This document shows positions 1 to 7,943 of a stretch of DNA of 51,232 nucleotides, one piece after another (the first letter of the stretch is position 1; each line of letters opens with the position of its first letter). The notes beneath the pieces were generated by a model. It had not been told where the DNA came from, did no database searches, and was given only the letters and a program-made list of their open reading frames with translations. Made by a program: the position numbers and the translations under genes. The stretch comes from an uncultured Thermoguttaceae bacterium (GTDB lineage: Bacteria; Planctomycetota; Planctomycetia; Pirellulales; Thermoguttaceae), in NCBI GenBank assembly GCA_938042245.1, contig CALIRO010000058.1, positions 1 to 51,232 on the forward strand, given 5' to 3'.

Positions 1-2
1 CT

Positions 3-778
3 GCAAAAACAAAAGCCGCATCTACGGCTATTCCATCGTCGCCCTCCCAGAATAGGCAATCCTCCAGTCTCCCGGCAGAAAACATAGCTCCCCCTATCCT
101 GTATGAAGGAGAGCTTCGCACCTTCGAGGGACATACTTCCAGGGTCCGTTCGGTGGCCTTTAGTCCGGATGGGCGGTTTTTGGCCACCGGCTCTTGGGAC
201 ACTACGGCCAAGCTGTGGGACCTGGCCACTGGCCAACTGGTTCGTACCTTCCAGGGACATACTTGGGGGGTCTTGTCGGTTGCCTTTAGTCCGGATGGGC
301 GGTTTTTGGCCACCGGCTCTTTTGACCAGACGGCCAAGCTGTGGGACCTGGCCACTGGCCAACTGGTTCGTACCTTCCAGGGACATACTTCCGGGGTCGA
401 GTCGGTTGCCTTTAGTCCGGATGGGCGGTTTTTGGCCACCGGCTCCGATGACGAGACGGCCAAGCTGTGGAGGTAGAAACTGGCCGATAAGTTCGCTCCT
501 TCCAGGGAGATACCGGGGGGTCAGGTCGCTCGCCTTTAGTCGGGATGGGCGGTTTTTGGCCACCGGCTTTTTGGATGGTACGGCCCGCTTGTGGAACACT
601 CATACCGGCCAAGAACTACTGCAACTGTGGCATCTTGAGCAAGGCAGCTGGATGCCTTCAGGCCGAAAGGCTACTTCGACTATGACGGCTCAGAAGATAT
701 GCTCAGGCTAATCAATCTGGTGGACTCTGGGACTGGCTGTGGGTGGTTTCTGACGAGGAAGTCAAACACTGCCGCTGA
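3..778 (+). pseudogene. Decayed WD40-repeat protein gene, 5' end outside the window
   Basis: The reading frame is open from the window edge and encodes three nearly identical 42-residue WD40 blades (VAFSPDGRFLATGS...TAKLWDLATGQLVRTFQGH) before a TAG at 474-476. The fourth blade continues in the next frame (LAFSRDGRFLATGF...ARLWNTHTGQELLQL, about 493-640) because its repeat unit is 125 bp instead of 126. The tail GYFDYDGSEDMLRLINLVD (about 675-725) is back in the first frame, so there are at least two frame changes plus a stop. The tail resembles the C-terminal segment found after WD40 blades in planctomycete proteins. I see two frame breaks and a stop; that it is a genuine pseudogene and not a sequencing error is inference. 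An intact gene would be a scaffold protein of unknown partner. Confidence 0.75.
115..612 (+). repeat. Tandem 126-bp repeats encoding WD40 blades
   Basis: The landmark TTCG followed by an ACCTTC-CAGGGA block recurs at 115, 241, 367 and 492. Spacings are 126, 126 and 125 bp. Units two and three are almost identical at DNA level, which suggests recent duplication or gene conversion. The single missing base in the last spacing is what throws the coding frame. Confidence 0.85.
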
Positions 779-934
779 TCCGAGCTGGCCAAGAAGGGAT
801 GGACCGGCGATGAAGGATATATTTATACACTATACGTGTGTACTGCTAGAAAGGCCCAGACGGCGATCCTGTTACCGGCGAACAAACGACGCGATGGGCG
901 CAGTCTAACAGATAGCGAAACATGGAAGGCGGGG

Positions 935-1939
935 TTATATAGAGGGCGGGCTGACAAGGGAGAGTTGGCCGGCAAAATGGCAACGGGCCCAATGGTCCGG
1001 CTCGATTTGGCGAAGTTCTGGTTCCTGGCTGGTGCAAATCGGCTGGCAGAAGGGGCAGCGGGGATGGAACTTGCAGCCGGGCGGGAATTGCTTCGGGTCC
1101 GGCACCGTTCCGGGGATGGTCATCAAGGGTTTATCTTTCGGAGCGCCCAAGGCGGGACGGGAACAAAAAAGCATGTAAGTGTACGGATGCATCGTTCTGC
1201 GGAAGACCGGCTCAATCGGCCCATATTCCACGATCTTCGAGGCGTACATGACGGCCACTTGGTCGGCCATCTCCGCCACAATTCCCAAATCATGGGTAAT
1301 CAGCAGGATGGCCAATTGCTCTTGGGCCTGTAATTGGCGGAGCAAATCCAAGATCTGGGCCTGAATGGTTACATCCAAGGCGGTGGTGGGTTCATCGGCG
1401 ATGAGCAGTTTGGGGCTACAGGAAAGGGCCATGGCGATCATGGCCCGCTGGCGCATCCCGCCGGAAAATTGGTGGGGATACTCTGCCAGGCGACGCTCCG
1501 GCTCCGGAATGCCCACCTGGCGAAGCATCTGAATGGCCAGGGCTTTGGCCTCCTTGGGGGGCAGGCCACGATGAAGGCGAATGGCCTCCAGGATCTGATT
1601 GCCGATGGTAAAGACGGGATTGAGCGACGTCATCGGCTCCTGGAAGATCATGGCGATTTGGCCGCCGCGAACCCGGCGCATCTGGGCTTCGGACAGTTGC
1701 AGGAGGTCCTGAGTTTTTCCGTCGGCGGACAGGAGGACCCGCCCGCCGGCAATTCGCCCGGGCCGAGCCACCAAACGCATGATTGACAAGGCGGTTACCG
1801 ATTTGCCGCAGCCGGATTCGCCCACCAGCCCAAGGGTTTGCCCCTCGGCAATGGTGAAACTGACATCATCGACGGCCCGTACCAGGCCTTCGTCAGTATC
1901 GAAATAGGTTTTGAGGTGTTGGACTTCTAATAAAGGCAT
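935..1939 (-). CDS. Oligopeptide/dipeptide ABC transporter ATP-binding protein (OppD/DppD type)
   Basis: 334 residues. Energises import of peptides or related solutes at the cytoplasmic face of the membrane. Visible motifs are Walker A GESGCGKS (40-47), Q-loop around FQEP (99-102), signature FSGGMRQR (158-165), Walker [13 protein letters not shown] (178-189) and the H-loop His at about 216. The C-terminal peptide-transporter extension with clustered cysteines ([15 protein letters not shown], 288-302) is characteristic of the OppD/DppD branch and separates it from other ABC ATPases. Length is normal. No permease, OppF partner or binding protein lies beside it; upstream is the divergent POT transporter. 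The start is the only in-frame ATG before MPLLEV; no convincing Shine-Dalgarno is seen. Confidence 0.93.
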   Translation of the reverse strand: MPLLEVQHLKTYFDTDEGLVRAVDDVSFTIAEGQTLGLVGESGCGKSVTALSIMRLVARPGRIAGGRVLLSADGKTQDLLQLSEAQMRRVRGGQIAMIFQEPMTSLNPVFTIGNQILEAIRLHRGLPPKEAKALAIQMLRQVGIPEPERRLAEYPHQFSGGMRQRAMIAMALSCSPKLLIADEPTTALDVTIQAQILDLLRQLQAQEQLAILLITHDLGIVAEMADQVAVMYASKIVEYGPIEPVFRRTMHPYTYMLFCSRPALGAPKDKPLMTIPGTVPDPKQFPPGCKFHPRCPFCQPICTSQEPELRQIEPDHWARCHFAGQLSLVSPPSI

Positions 1940-2288
1940 GGAGAGGTTCAGCCTGCTTGAGGAGCAGCCGGGTGTTCAATCCGGAACTTCGCCCAGGCGA
2001 TTTGCCGTCAAGGGGCGATTTTGCCAAGCCTGTGTTGAACATGCCCGCTGGATTTGCTGGGCTGCCGGACAAACTCTTTGTGGGCCTACCGGACAAACTC
2101 CTTAGAAGGGCTGTGCGGTTGGCCTTCTCAGAGTGTTCGGCACGTTTTACAATACGCCCCATATCGGGAGTTTGGCGGCCCAGATGTTTTTCCCGGAACA
2201 CGTGGGCCGAAGAAAAAGGGGCCGTTTTTCTCGCTTTTGCCTCCGGGCAAATCCTATAGGCTGGTTATTATACTCGGAAATCGCCACG
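1940..2288. other. Divergent intergenic region with a short tandem repeat
   Basis: Lies between the minus-strand OppD-like gene and the plus-strand POT gene, so it should carry both promoters; I could not pick either with confidence. It holds two copies of CCGGACAAACTC (2065-2076 and 2089-2100), 24 bp apart. The plus frame through 2133-2288 is open into the POT gene but its translation is not transporter-like, so I treat it as leader. Confidence 0.4.
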
Positions 2289-4241
2289 ATGACCAACACC
2301 GATTGCATACCAGCAAACCCATCCGGACAGCCAGAACCGACCCTTTTTGGCCATCCGCCGGGGCTTTTTACCCTGTTTTTTGCGGAAATGTGGGAGCGGT
2401 TTTCCTTTTACGGAATGCGGGCCCTGTTGACCTTCTACATGATCAAGGGGTTCCTCAAATACTCCGACACCGAGGCCTACGCCGTCTATGGGGCCTATAC
2501 GGCGTTGGTTTATACGGCGCCTTTGCTGGGCGGCATTTTGGCTGATCAATTGCTCGGGCCGCGGCGGGCGGTCATCTTGGGCGGTCTGCTCATGGCCGCC
2601 GGACACCTCCTGATGACCGTTCAGCATACAATAGCCTTTTTTACCGCCTTGGCCCTTCTGATCGCCGGCAACGGATTCTTCAAGCCGAATATCTCCACCA
2701 TCGTCGGCAGCCTCTACGGCCATCAGGGCGGCAAAAAAGACGCTGGGTTTACTATTTTCTACATGGGCATCAATCTGGGGGCGGCCATGGCGCCGATTCT
2801 GTGCGGCTATGTGGGCGAAACCTACGGGTGGCATTATGGGTTTGGACTGGCTACAGTGGGGATGCTGATCGGAGTGGCCATTTTTGCTGCTCCGAATCGG
2901 CTTACGCAGATGCTGATTCTGGTGGGGGGATTGACCACGGCGGCGGCCATGCCTTGGTTGCAGGATAGCCTGCTGCAACTGGGGGTTCGGCTGTTTTTGT
3001 CGGCGGCGCTTTTGCTGTCGGCCGGAGTGGCGGTGGCAGCACTAGGCCGAGGCGGACTGCCCAAACAGGCCGGCGCCCCGCCTGCCGATCCACCATTGGC
3101 CCGGCTGCTGGGAGGCCAACTGGCCGCTTATCTAGTGGTTTATGCGGGGGTGGCCTTGGCGATTCCTTTGGCGGCCTTAGCGGTCCAGCGGAGTCAATGG
3201 GCCGGTGGGGCGTTGGCAGGGGCTACCGTGGCGGCTTTGCTCTATATTCTGGCTGAGGCCGCCTTCCGATCCGCAGCCACCGAGCGACGGCATATCGCCG
3301 TTATCTTGGTGCTGATGCTGTTTTCCTTTATCTTTTGGGCCTTTTTTGAACAGGCCGGCAGCTCTTTGAACAACTTCACCGACCGGAATGTAGATCGGGT
3401 CTTTGAACGCCGATGGGTCCAGCCGGAACAAGTCGGTCAAACCATTCGGTTTCGGGTGCTGGCCCGGACAGCCGATCCTAACCTAGCCCAATTGCCGCTT
3501 TTGTCGCAGGAACAGCTCGGCTACCCGCTCCAAGGCCGACCCTTTACCATGAGCGATCTGGCCCACTTGCGGGAAAAAGCCGCCCAAAACCCCAACGACC
3601 AGCAGGCTCAGGTGCTCGATTGGCCGGTGAGCAATGAACATATCGGCATGGGCATTGCCGAGGCGGAAATCCCAGCCTCCGAGTTCCAGGCGGTCAATCC
3701 GGTGTTTATATTGCTGTTTGGGCTGGCTTTTAGTGCCTTGTGGGGCTTTTTGAGCGCCCGCGGCTGGGAGCCGAGCACCCCGGTGAAGTTCGCCCTGGGC
3801 CTAGTGCAACTGGGCCTGGGCTTTGGCGTTCTTTGGTACGGCGCCAGGCAGGCCGACAGCCGAGGCATGGTCGGCCTGGGTTGGCTGATCCTAGGCTATC
3901 TTCTGCACACCACCGGCGAACTGTGCCTTTCGCCAGTAGGACTTTCGATGGTTACGAAACTTTCCCCGGCCCGCATCGTCAGCACCATGATGGGCGCATG
4001 GTTTTTGGCCACCGCAGTCTCTCAGTACGTGGCCGGTCAGATCGCCGCTTTGACCGGCGTGCCGCAGGCCGAAGGCACAGAAGGCGGCGCCGCAGTCATC
4101 CCCCCGCCCATAGAAACCCTTGGGCTTTACGCCGATGTGTTCGGCCGGATCGCCCTCTGGGCCATCGGCGCTGGACTACTCTGCTGGCTCCTGGCCCCAC
4201 TGCTCACCCGCTGGATGGAAGAAAGGGATTCGGAGAAGTAA
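2289..4241 (+). CDS. POT/PTR2-family proton-dependent oligopeptide transporter
   Basis: 650 residues from the chosen ATG. Imports di- and tripeptides with protons across the inner membrane. The first helix carries the family's ExxER motif (EMWERFSFYGM, about 33-43). Further family signatures follow: GNGFFKPNISTIVG, then FYMGINLGAAMAP, then FWAFFEQAGSSLNNF, then ELCLSPVGLSM in the last third. About 14 hydrophobic helices can be traced. It is longer than many bacterial members (about 500) because of a soluble insert of roughly 100 residues after SSLNNFTDRN, seen in some relatives. An earlier in-frame start at 2133 would add 52 residues that do not look like a transporter N-terminus. The neighbouring orphan OppD ATPase makes peptide uptake a shared theme. 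Confidence 0.93.
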   Translation: MTNTDCIPANPSGQPEPTLFGHPPGLFTLFFAEMWERFSFYGMRALLTFYMIKGFLKYSDTEAYAVYGAYTALVYTAPLLGGILADQLLGPRRAVILGGLLMAAGHLLMTVQHTIAFFTALALLIAGNGFFKPNISTIVGSLYGHQGGKKDAGFTIFYMGINLGAAMAPILCGYVGETYGWHYGFGLATVGMLIGVAIFAAPNRLTQMLILVGGLTTAAAMPWLQDSLLQLGVRLFLSAALLLSAGVAVAALGRGGLPKQAGAPPADPPLARLLGGQLAAYLVVYAGVALAIPLAALAVQRSQWAGGALAGATVAALLYILAEAAFRSAATERRHIAVILVLMLFSFIFWAFFEQAGSSLNNFTDRNVDRVFERRWVQPEQVGQTIRFRVLARTADPNLAQLPLLSQEQLGYPLQGRPFTMSDLAHLREKAAQNPNDQQAQVLDWPVSNEHIGMGIAEAEIPASEFQAVNPVFILLFGLAFSALWGFLSARGWEPSTPVKFALGLVQLGLGFGVLWYGARQADSRGMVGLGWLILGYLLHTTGELCLSPVGLSMVTKLSPARIVSTMMGAWFLATAVSQYVAGQIAALTGVPQAEGTEGGAAVIPPPIETLGLYADVFGRIALWAIGAGLLCWLLAPLLTRWMEERDSEK

Positions 4242-4373
4242 GCCTTTAGCCGGTCTGGGCTGTCCATGTCCGGTAAATTGGACTCCGAAGGCGGAGAACC
4301 TTTTGGATCGATCCCGGAAAGATGCGCAGGCCTTAGAAGCTCCTGGAGGAATCACCTATCGTGCTAAGTTTTA

Positions 4374-4844
4374 CTAGAGCGTGTTTGCCAATTCGGCCAA
4401 AAGTTTTTCGTACTCGGGGCCGAAGGCGCGGCAGGTGAAACGGCGGGTTAGGGGGCCGGTGATCTCAATATGGATTTCCAGTCGATCTGGGGGCAAACAA
4501 CCGGCCACCCGGTCGGCCCATTCGATCAGGCTGATGCCAGAGCCTTCCCAGTATTCTTCCGGTCCCAGGTCCATGAATTCTTGTTCCGATTGGATTCGAT
4601 AGGCGTCCATGTGATAGATGGGCCGTCGGCCAGGATATTCATGGATGAGCACGAAGGTAGGGCTGGTAGCCAAATCGGCCGGTACCCCCTCTGCTCGGGC
4701 CAATGCCTGTACCAATCGGGTCTTTCCCGCCCCCAACGTGCCGATTAGGGCTACCACGGCGCCGTTGGGCAGCAGCCGGGCCAACGCCTCCGCCAACCGC
4801 TCGGTATCGTGTTCGTTTTTGGCCTCCCATATCCATTGGTTCAT
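4374..4844 (-). CDS. tsaE: tRNA threonylcarbamoyladenosine biosynthesis ATPase TsaE
   Basis: 156 residues. Works with TsaB and TsaD to install t6A at position 37 of ANN-decoding tRNAs. The P-loop GTLGAGKT is at 35-42, followed by SPTF (61-64), the HMDAYR segment (78-83) and SLIEWADR (106-112), all hallmarks of the family. The ATG at 4844 is preceded by GGAGG with six bases between, so it is preferred over the TTG two codons upstream. It lies 126 bp downstream of thiL on the same strand and is probably co-transcribed. It converges on the POT gene across a 132-bp gap with no obvious terminator. Confidence 0.95.
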   Translation of the reverse strand: MNQWIWEAKNEHDTERLAEALARLLPNGAVVALIGTLGAGKTRLVQALARAEGVPADLATSPTFVLIHEYPGRRPIYHMDAYRIQSEQEFMDLGPEEYWEGSGISLIEWADRVAGCLPPDRLEIHIEITGPLTRRFTCRAFGPEYEKLLAELANTL

Positions 4845-4970
4845 TGTCAACCTCCGTATTCATACGCCGGTTTTGGGAACCCGTCTGGGGAAGCTTGGAT
4901 TCCGGAAGGTTTTTTCACCCATAGAACCCTCCGTGTACCGTACCACCCCCCGAGAGATCAGAAGGCCTTT

Positions 4971-5897
4971 TCACCCGTCCAAGCGATGTTGCCAGCCGAC
5001 GGCTGCCAATGGCCGAAGTTGGCCCTCCGCCGATTGCTCCCAGAGCCCAGGCGTTTCAATAAACTGGCCGATGCAGAAGATCGGTACTTGGAGAGGTTGA
5101 TCGGCGAGGATTCGGCGGGCTTGATCGGGGGGAACGGCCAGGATCAGTTCAAAATCTTCGCCATCGCCCAGGGCATGATCTAGCGGGGTGGACCCATCGG
5201 CCAATTGCTGGGCTAATCGATGGGCATCCTCCGCCACCGGCACAGCCGCCAGATCCACCACTGCTCCGCAGCCGCTTTCCTCAGCCAGCCGAGCCAGATC
5301 TAAGGCCAATCCGTCGCTGCAATCGATACCGGCATGAAGTTGGTAATTTTGATGCAATAAGAGGGCTTCATGCACCCGGGGTTGAAAATCCAGGTGTTTG
5401 CCCAGGATACTGCCGCCGAAGGAGCCGGTCACCAAAATCTGATCGCCCGGCCGGGCGCCGCTGCGGGTAAGTGGCCCCCGGTCGCTTGTTTCACCCAGAA
5501 TGGTAACGCTGGCAGCCAGGGGGCCGTCCCAACTGTTGGTATCGCCGCCGGCAATGGCCAGGTCATATTGTTCGGCCAAAGGCAACAGGCCCTCGTAGAG
5601 GGCCTTGGCCAATTCCATTCCGCCTGAGCGGGGCAGCAACAGGGCAATGACGGCGGCCAACGGCTTGGCTGCCATGGCAGCAATGTCGCTTAGGTTGACG
5701 GCCAACAATTTTCGGCCCACCCGCCGGGCATCGACCTGGGCTAGGTCAAAATCTACATGATCGCTCAGCAGATCGACGGTCAGCACATACTGTCGGCCCC
5801 CCAACCGGAGCACCGCTGCATCGTCGCCCAGACCTACCTCCAAAAGCCGATGCCCAGGTACCTGGTGGCGAAAATACCGAATCAGTTCGTTTTCCAT
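4971..5897 (-). CDS. thiL: Thiamine-monophosphate kinase ThiL
   Basis: 308 residues, normal length. Phosphorylates thiamine monophosphate to thiamine diphosphate with ATP in the cytoplasm, the last step of cofactor synthesis. It belongs to the PurM/SelD ATP-binding superfamily: GDDAA (24-28), NLSDIAAM (68-75), GGDT (117-120), DCSDGLALDL (192-201) and GEDFELILAVP (about 244-254) are the metal- and nucleotide-binding segments. The start is fixed by GAGGAG five bases before the ATG. tsaE follows on the same strand. No TPP riboswitch is evident upstream. Confidence 0.95.
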   Translation of the reverse strand: MENELIRYFRHQVPGHRLLEVGLGDDAAVLRLGGRQYVLTVDLLSDHVDFDLAQVDARRVGRKLLAVNLSDIAAMAAKPLAAVIALLLPRSGGMELAKALYEGLLPLAEQYDLAIAGGDTNSWDGPLAASVTILGETSDRGPLTRSGARPGDQILVTGSFGGSILGKHLDFQPRVHEALLLHQNYQLHAGIDCSDGLALDLARLAEESGCGAVVDLAAVPVAEDAHRLAQQLADGSTPLDHALGDGEDFELILAVPPDQARRILADQPLQVPIFCIGQFIETPGLWEQSAEGQLRPLAAVGWQHRLDG

Positions 5898-6538
5898 GCC
5901 AGCTCCTCAATGCCCAATAGGGAGAGGATGAGGCAAACGGGCCGGAATATATCCCCTATTTTGGTTTAACTATATTTCCTAGCTCCCTCAATTTATCAAA
6001 GTTTTTTATGTTTTTAATTCTATCTAGATTGTCTAATTTACGCCTTTGGTCCCTGCGGGTAAGTAAAAATCCTCAAAACCCGGCTACCAAAAACATTTTG
6101 CACCCAAAAAACGTAAAAACTCCCTGGCCGCTTCCACCGGAACTTAGCAACCCAGCAGAAGGCCCCAAATCCCAGGCTGGCGGAGATTCGGAGGTTAGCG
6201 GAAAAGTACTAAATTCTGACAATATAAAATCTTACAAAGGGGCTTGTATTGACGGAAGTGCGGGCCGGGTGGTAGATTGATTCCTGTGGAGTTCGTGCCT
6301 AGCAGGAGTTGCTCCTAGGGCTGAAAAGCACCACCCATTCACGGAAGGAACCGTTCGCCAAGGAGCATGTGCCTTCCCCCCCTCTTGGAAGAGGTTAGGA
6401 TGGGGCGGAAGCAGTATCAGGCGGCATTGGGCAGGAAGTTCTTAACGCCCCAAAGGGCGGACAAATAATAGCGGGCACGGCAGGAATTTTTGTTCATATA
6501 TTCCAGGCTGGCCAACGGTTCCGAAAGGAGTCATCATT
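5898..6538. other. Intergenic region between thiL and the SpsF-like gene
   Basis: 641 bp between divergent genes. The first part (about 5945-6130) is AT-rich with poly-T and poly-A stretches; I see no credible gene. An open plus frame at 6008-6280 has no coding character. A CGCCC-CAAA-GGGCG hairpin lies near 6446-6460. A possible promoter is listed separately. Confidence 0.5.
6249..6278 (+). promoter_or_regulatory. Possible promoter upstream of the SpsF-like gene
   Basis: TTGACG (6249-6254) and TAGATT (6273-6278) are 18 bp apart and resemble sigma-70 -35 and -10 boxes. It would give a leader of about 250 nt before the ATG at 6539. Found by eye only. Confidence 0.3.
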
Positions 6539-7288
6539 ATGTTAGGGACACTCGGTGTGGTGCAAGCCTGTTTCCAGAGCCGGCAGGCTCGGGCAGGGGC
6601 TGCCCGAAAGTTGGGAGGCAAATCCGTCTTAGAATGGGTGGTGCGCCGGGCCACCGACTGCCAACAGTTAGACGGCGTGGTGGTGCTTACCAACGACGAC
6701 CCAGAAAATGCCTTCGTGAAAAATCTGGTGCCGCTGGATGTACCAGTCTATGTGGCTCGTCAGGCAGACCCGCTGGGTCGATTTGCTGCCCTTTTGAAAG
6801 AATATCCCACCCGGGCTGCCGTCCGAATCCATGCCCAGACACCTTTTGTGGATCCGGAATTGATTGATCGGCTGGTGGTAACTGCCCGAGCGCATCCGAA
6901 TTGCGATTATGCGGGGTATTGCCTCCGAGATGGACGGCCGGCCATTTTAGCGCCGGTAGGCCTATGTGTGGAATGGATCCGGACCATGGCGCTGTGGCGG
7001 GCGGACCAGGAAGCACACCTGCCCCAGGATCGCCAGGAGGTTACTCGGTATTTATATACCCATCCGGACAGGTTTCAAGTCTGTTTGGTGCCTGCCCCCC
7101 CGCAGATCGACCGAGATGACATTCGGCTGGCCGTAGCTCTGGAAGAAGATTGGGAGCTAACGATCACCATCTACGAGGCCTTAGGCCCGGAGCGTTTGGA
7201 GTGGCACAAGATTGCCAATTTGTTGGACCATCAACCGGCTCTCCGCAAACGAATGGCTGCCCTGAACCGAGTTCAGATGGAAACTTAA
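6539..7288 (+). CDS. SpsF/CMP-KDO-synthetase-like nucleotidyltransferase
   Basis: 249 residues. Family members transfer a CMP or similar nucleotide onto a sugar acid or polyol for surface polysaccharide synthesis. The N-terminus VVQACFQSRQARAGAARKL matches the substrate-binding loop usually written QARxGSTRLPGK, here altered (G-AARKL). It is followed by GKSVLEWVVRRA, VVVLTND (about 47-53), a central RIHAQTPFVDPELID with the metal-binding D/P region, and DDIRLAVALEEDWELTITIYEAL near the end, equivalent to the TVDxxEDLE segment of SpsF. The start has AAGGAG eight bases upstream. No sialic-acid or legionaminate genes sit beside it; the next genes are glycan-related. The exact sugar is unknown. 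Confidence 0.75.
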   Translation: MLGTLGVVQACFQSRQARAGAARKLGGKSVLEWVVRRATDCQQLDGVVVLTNDDPENAFVKNLVPLDVPVYVARQADPLGRFAALLKEYPTRAAVRIHAQTPFVDPELIDRLVVTARAHPNCDYAGYCLRDGRPAILAPVGLCVEWIRTMALWRADQEAHLPQDRQEVTRYLYTHPDRFQVCLVPAPPQIDRDDIRLAVALEEDWELTITIYEALGPERLEWHKIANLLDHQPALRKRMAALNRVQMET

Positions 7289-7379
7289 TCGGCTTTTAAA
7301 AGCTTAATTACACCCCCCAAAGGCTTAACTGCTTATCTCCTCTATTTGCTGCTCCTGCGGGTTCATCCTTGCCTACTAA

Positions 7380-7411
7380 ACAGAACCCTCCAAAGGTTCA
7401 CCAGCCCTTCG
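7380..7411 (+). repeat. Short dispersed repeat, copy 1
   Basis: ACAGAACCCTCCAAAGG and the following TTCACCAGCCCTTC are repeated with few changes at 16051-16082. The segment contains a small dyad, GAACC and GGTTC. Its function is unknown. Confidence 0.6.
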
Positions 7412-7770
7412 AGTAGGGTTACCCCACCAAGGAGGAGTTTGTAAGAAGCTGGTACTCAAAAACGTGGGGTAAGGAAAATTTATATACCACTTTTGGGCTA
7501 TGAAAGGGCCTAATAATAGGGGGACTAAAGTGAATGCTCCTTGCAGGGATTGCTCCAGCGCCATGGTCCATGGAGAGACGAGCAGGCGGTCGCCCTTACC
7601 GGCTTTCAGTTCGGCTAGGAATCCTCCCTCTGGAATGCTCTTGTCTTGATCGCTCTATCTGCCTATGGTGTTTTAACTGTTGATAAGAGGGTAAAGGAAG
7701 CGGCTGTGCGTTGGATTGGGGGAGAACGCGGAGCCCTTTTTAGCCACTTTTGTGGGGAAAAAGATTACCC

Positions 7771-7776
7771 TATAGT
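7771..7776 (+). promoter_or_regulatory. Possible -10 box TATAGT
   Basis: TATAGT differs from the consensus by one base. A weak TTTTGT-like -35 lies 17 bp upstream. Transcription from here would include the stem-loop at 7827-7866 and reach the ATG at 7944 after about 160 nt. Confidence 0.3.
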
Positions 7777-7819
7777 GGTATTGCCAGAGGAACGGAGGCC
7801 TTGGGAGTAATAGGATTTA

Positions 7820-7866
7820 CCCCATCGGGGCTATTTGTTTCCCTCATTAAGGGGGGATAAAGCCCC
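7820..7866 (+). promoter_or_regulatory. Two-state stem-loop in the leader of the deacetylase-like gene
   Basis: GGGGCT (7827-7832) can pair with AGCCCC (7861-7866), enclosing a TCCCTC/GGGGGGA inner stem. The same GGGG can instead pair with CCCC just upstream (7820-7823). The two pairings exclude one another. That it regulates the gene is inference. Confidence 0.35.
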
Positions 7867-7943
7867 ATCTGCTGAGGCCGTTGGCCTGGTAGTGTCTGCT
7901 TCTCTCCACTTTCCTTTCAAACGAGCAAGGACGGAACCAAGTC

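Larger units (their letters stand above)
7289..7943. other. Long leader/intergenic region before the deacetylase-like gene
   Basis: 655 bp without a credible gene. It holds a short dispersed repeat (7380-7411), a near-consensus -10 box and a two-state stem-loop, each listed separately. The stretch 7500-7760 shows nothing I can name. Confidence 0.5.

Noticed and set aside
115..612. Regular spacing suggesting a CRISPR array
   Set aside because: Units are 126 bp, contiguous and encode WD40 blades; there are no spacers or cas genes.
6008..6280. Open frame of 90 codons in the thiL upstream region
   Set aside because: Composition is AT-rich non-coding, no ribosome site and no domain.
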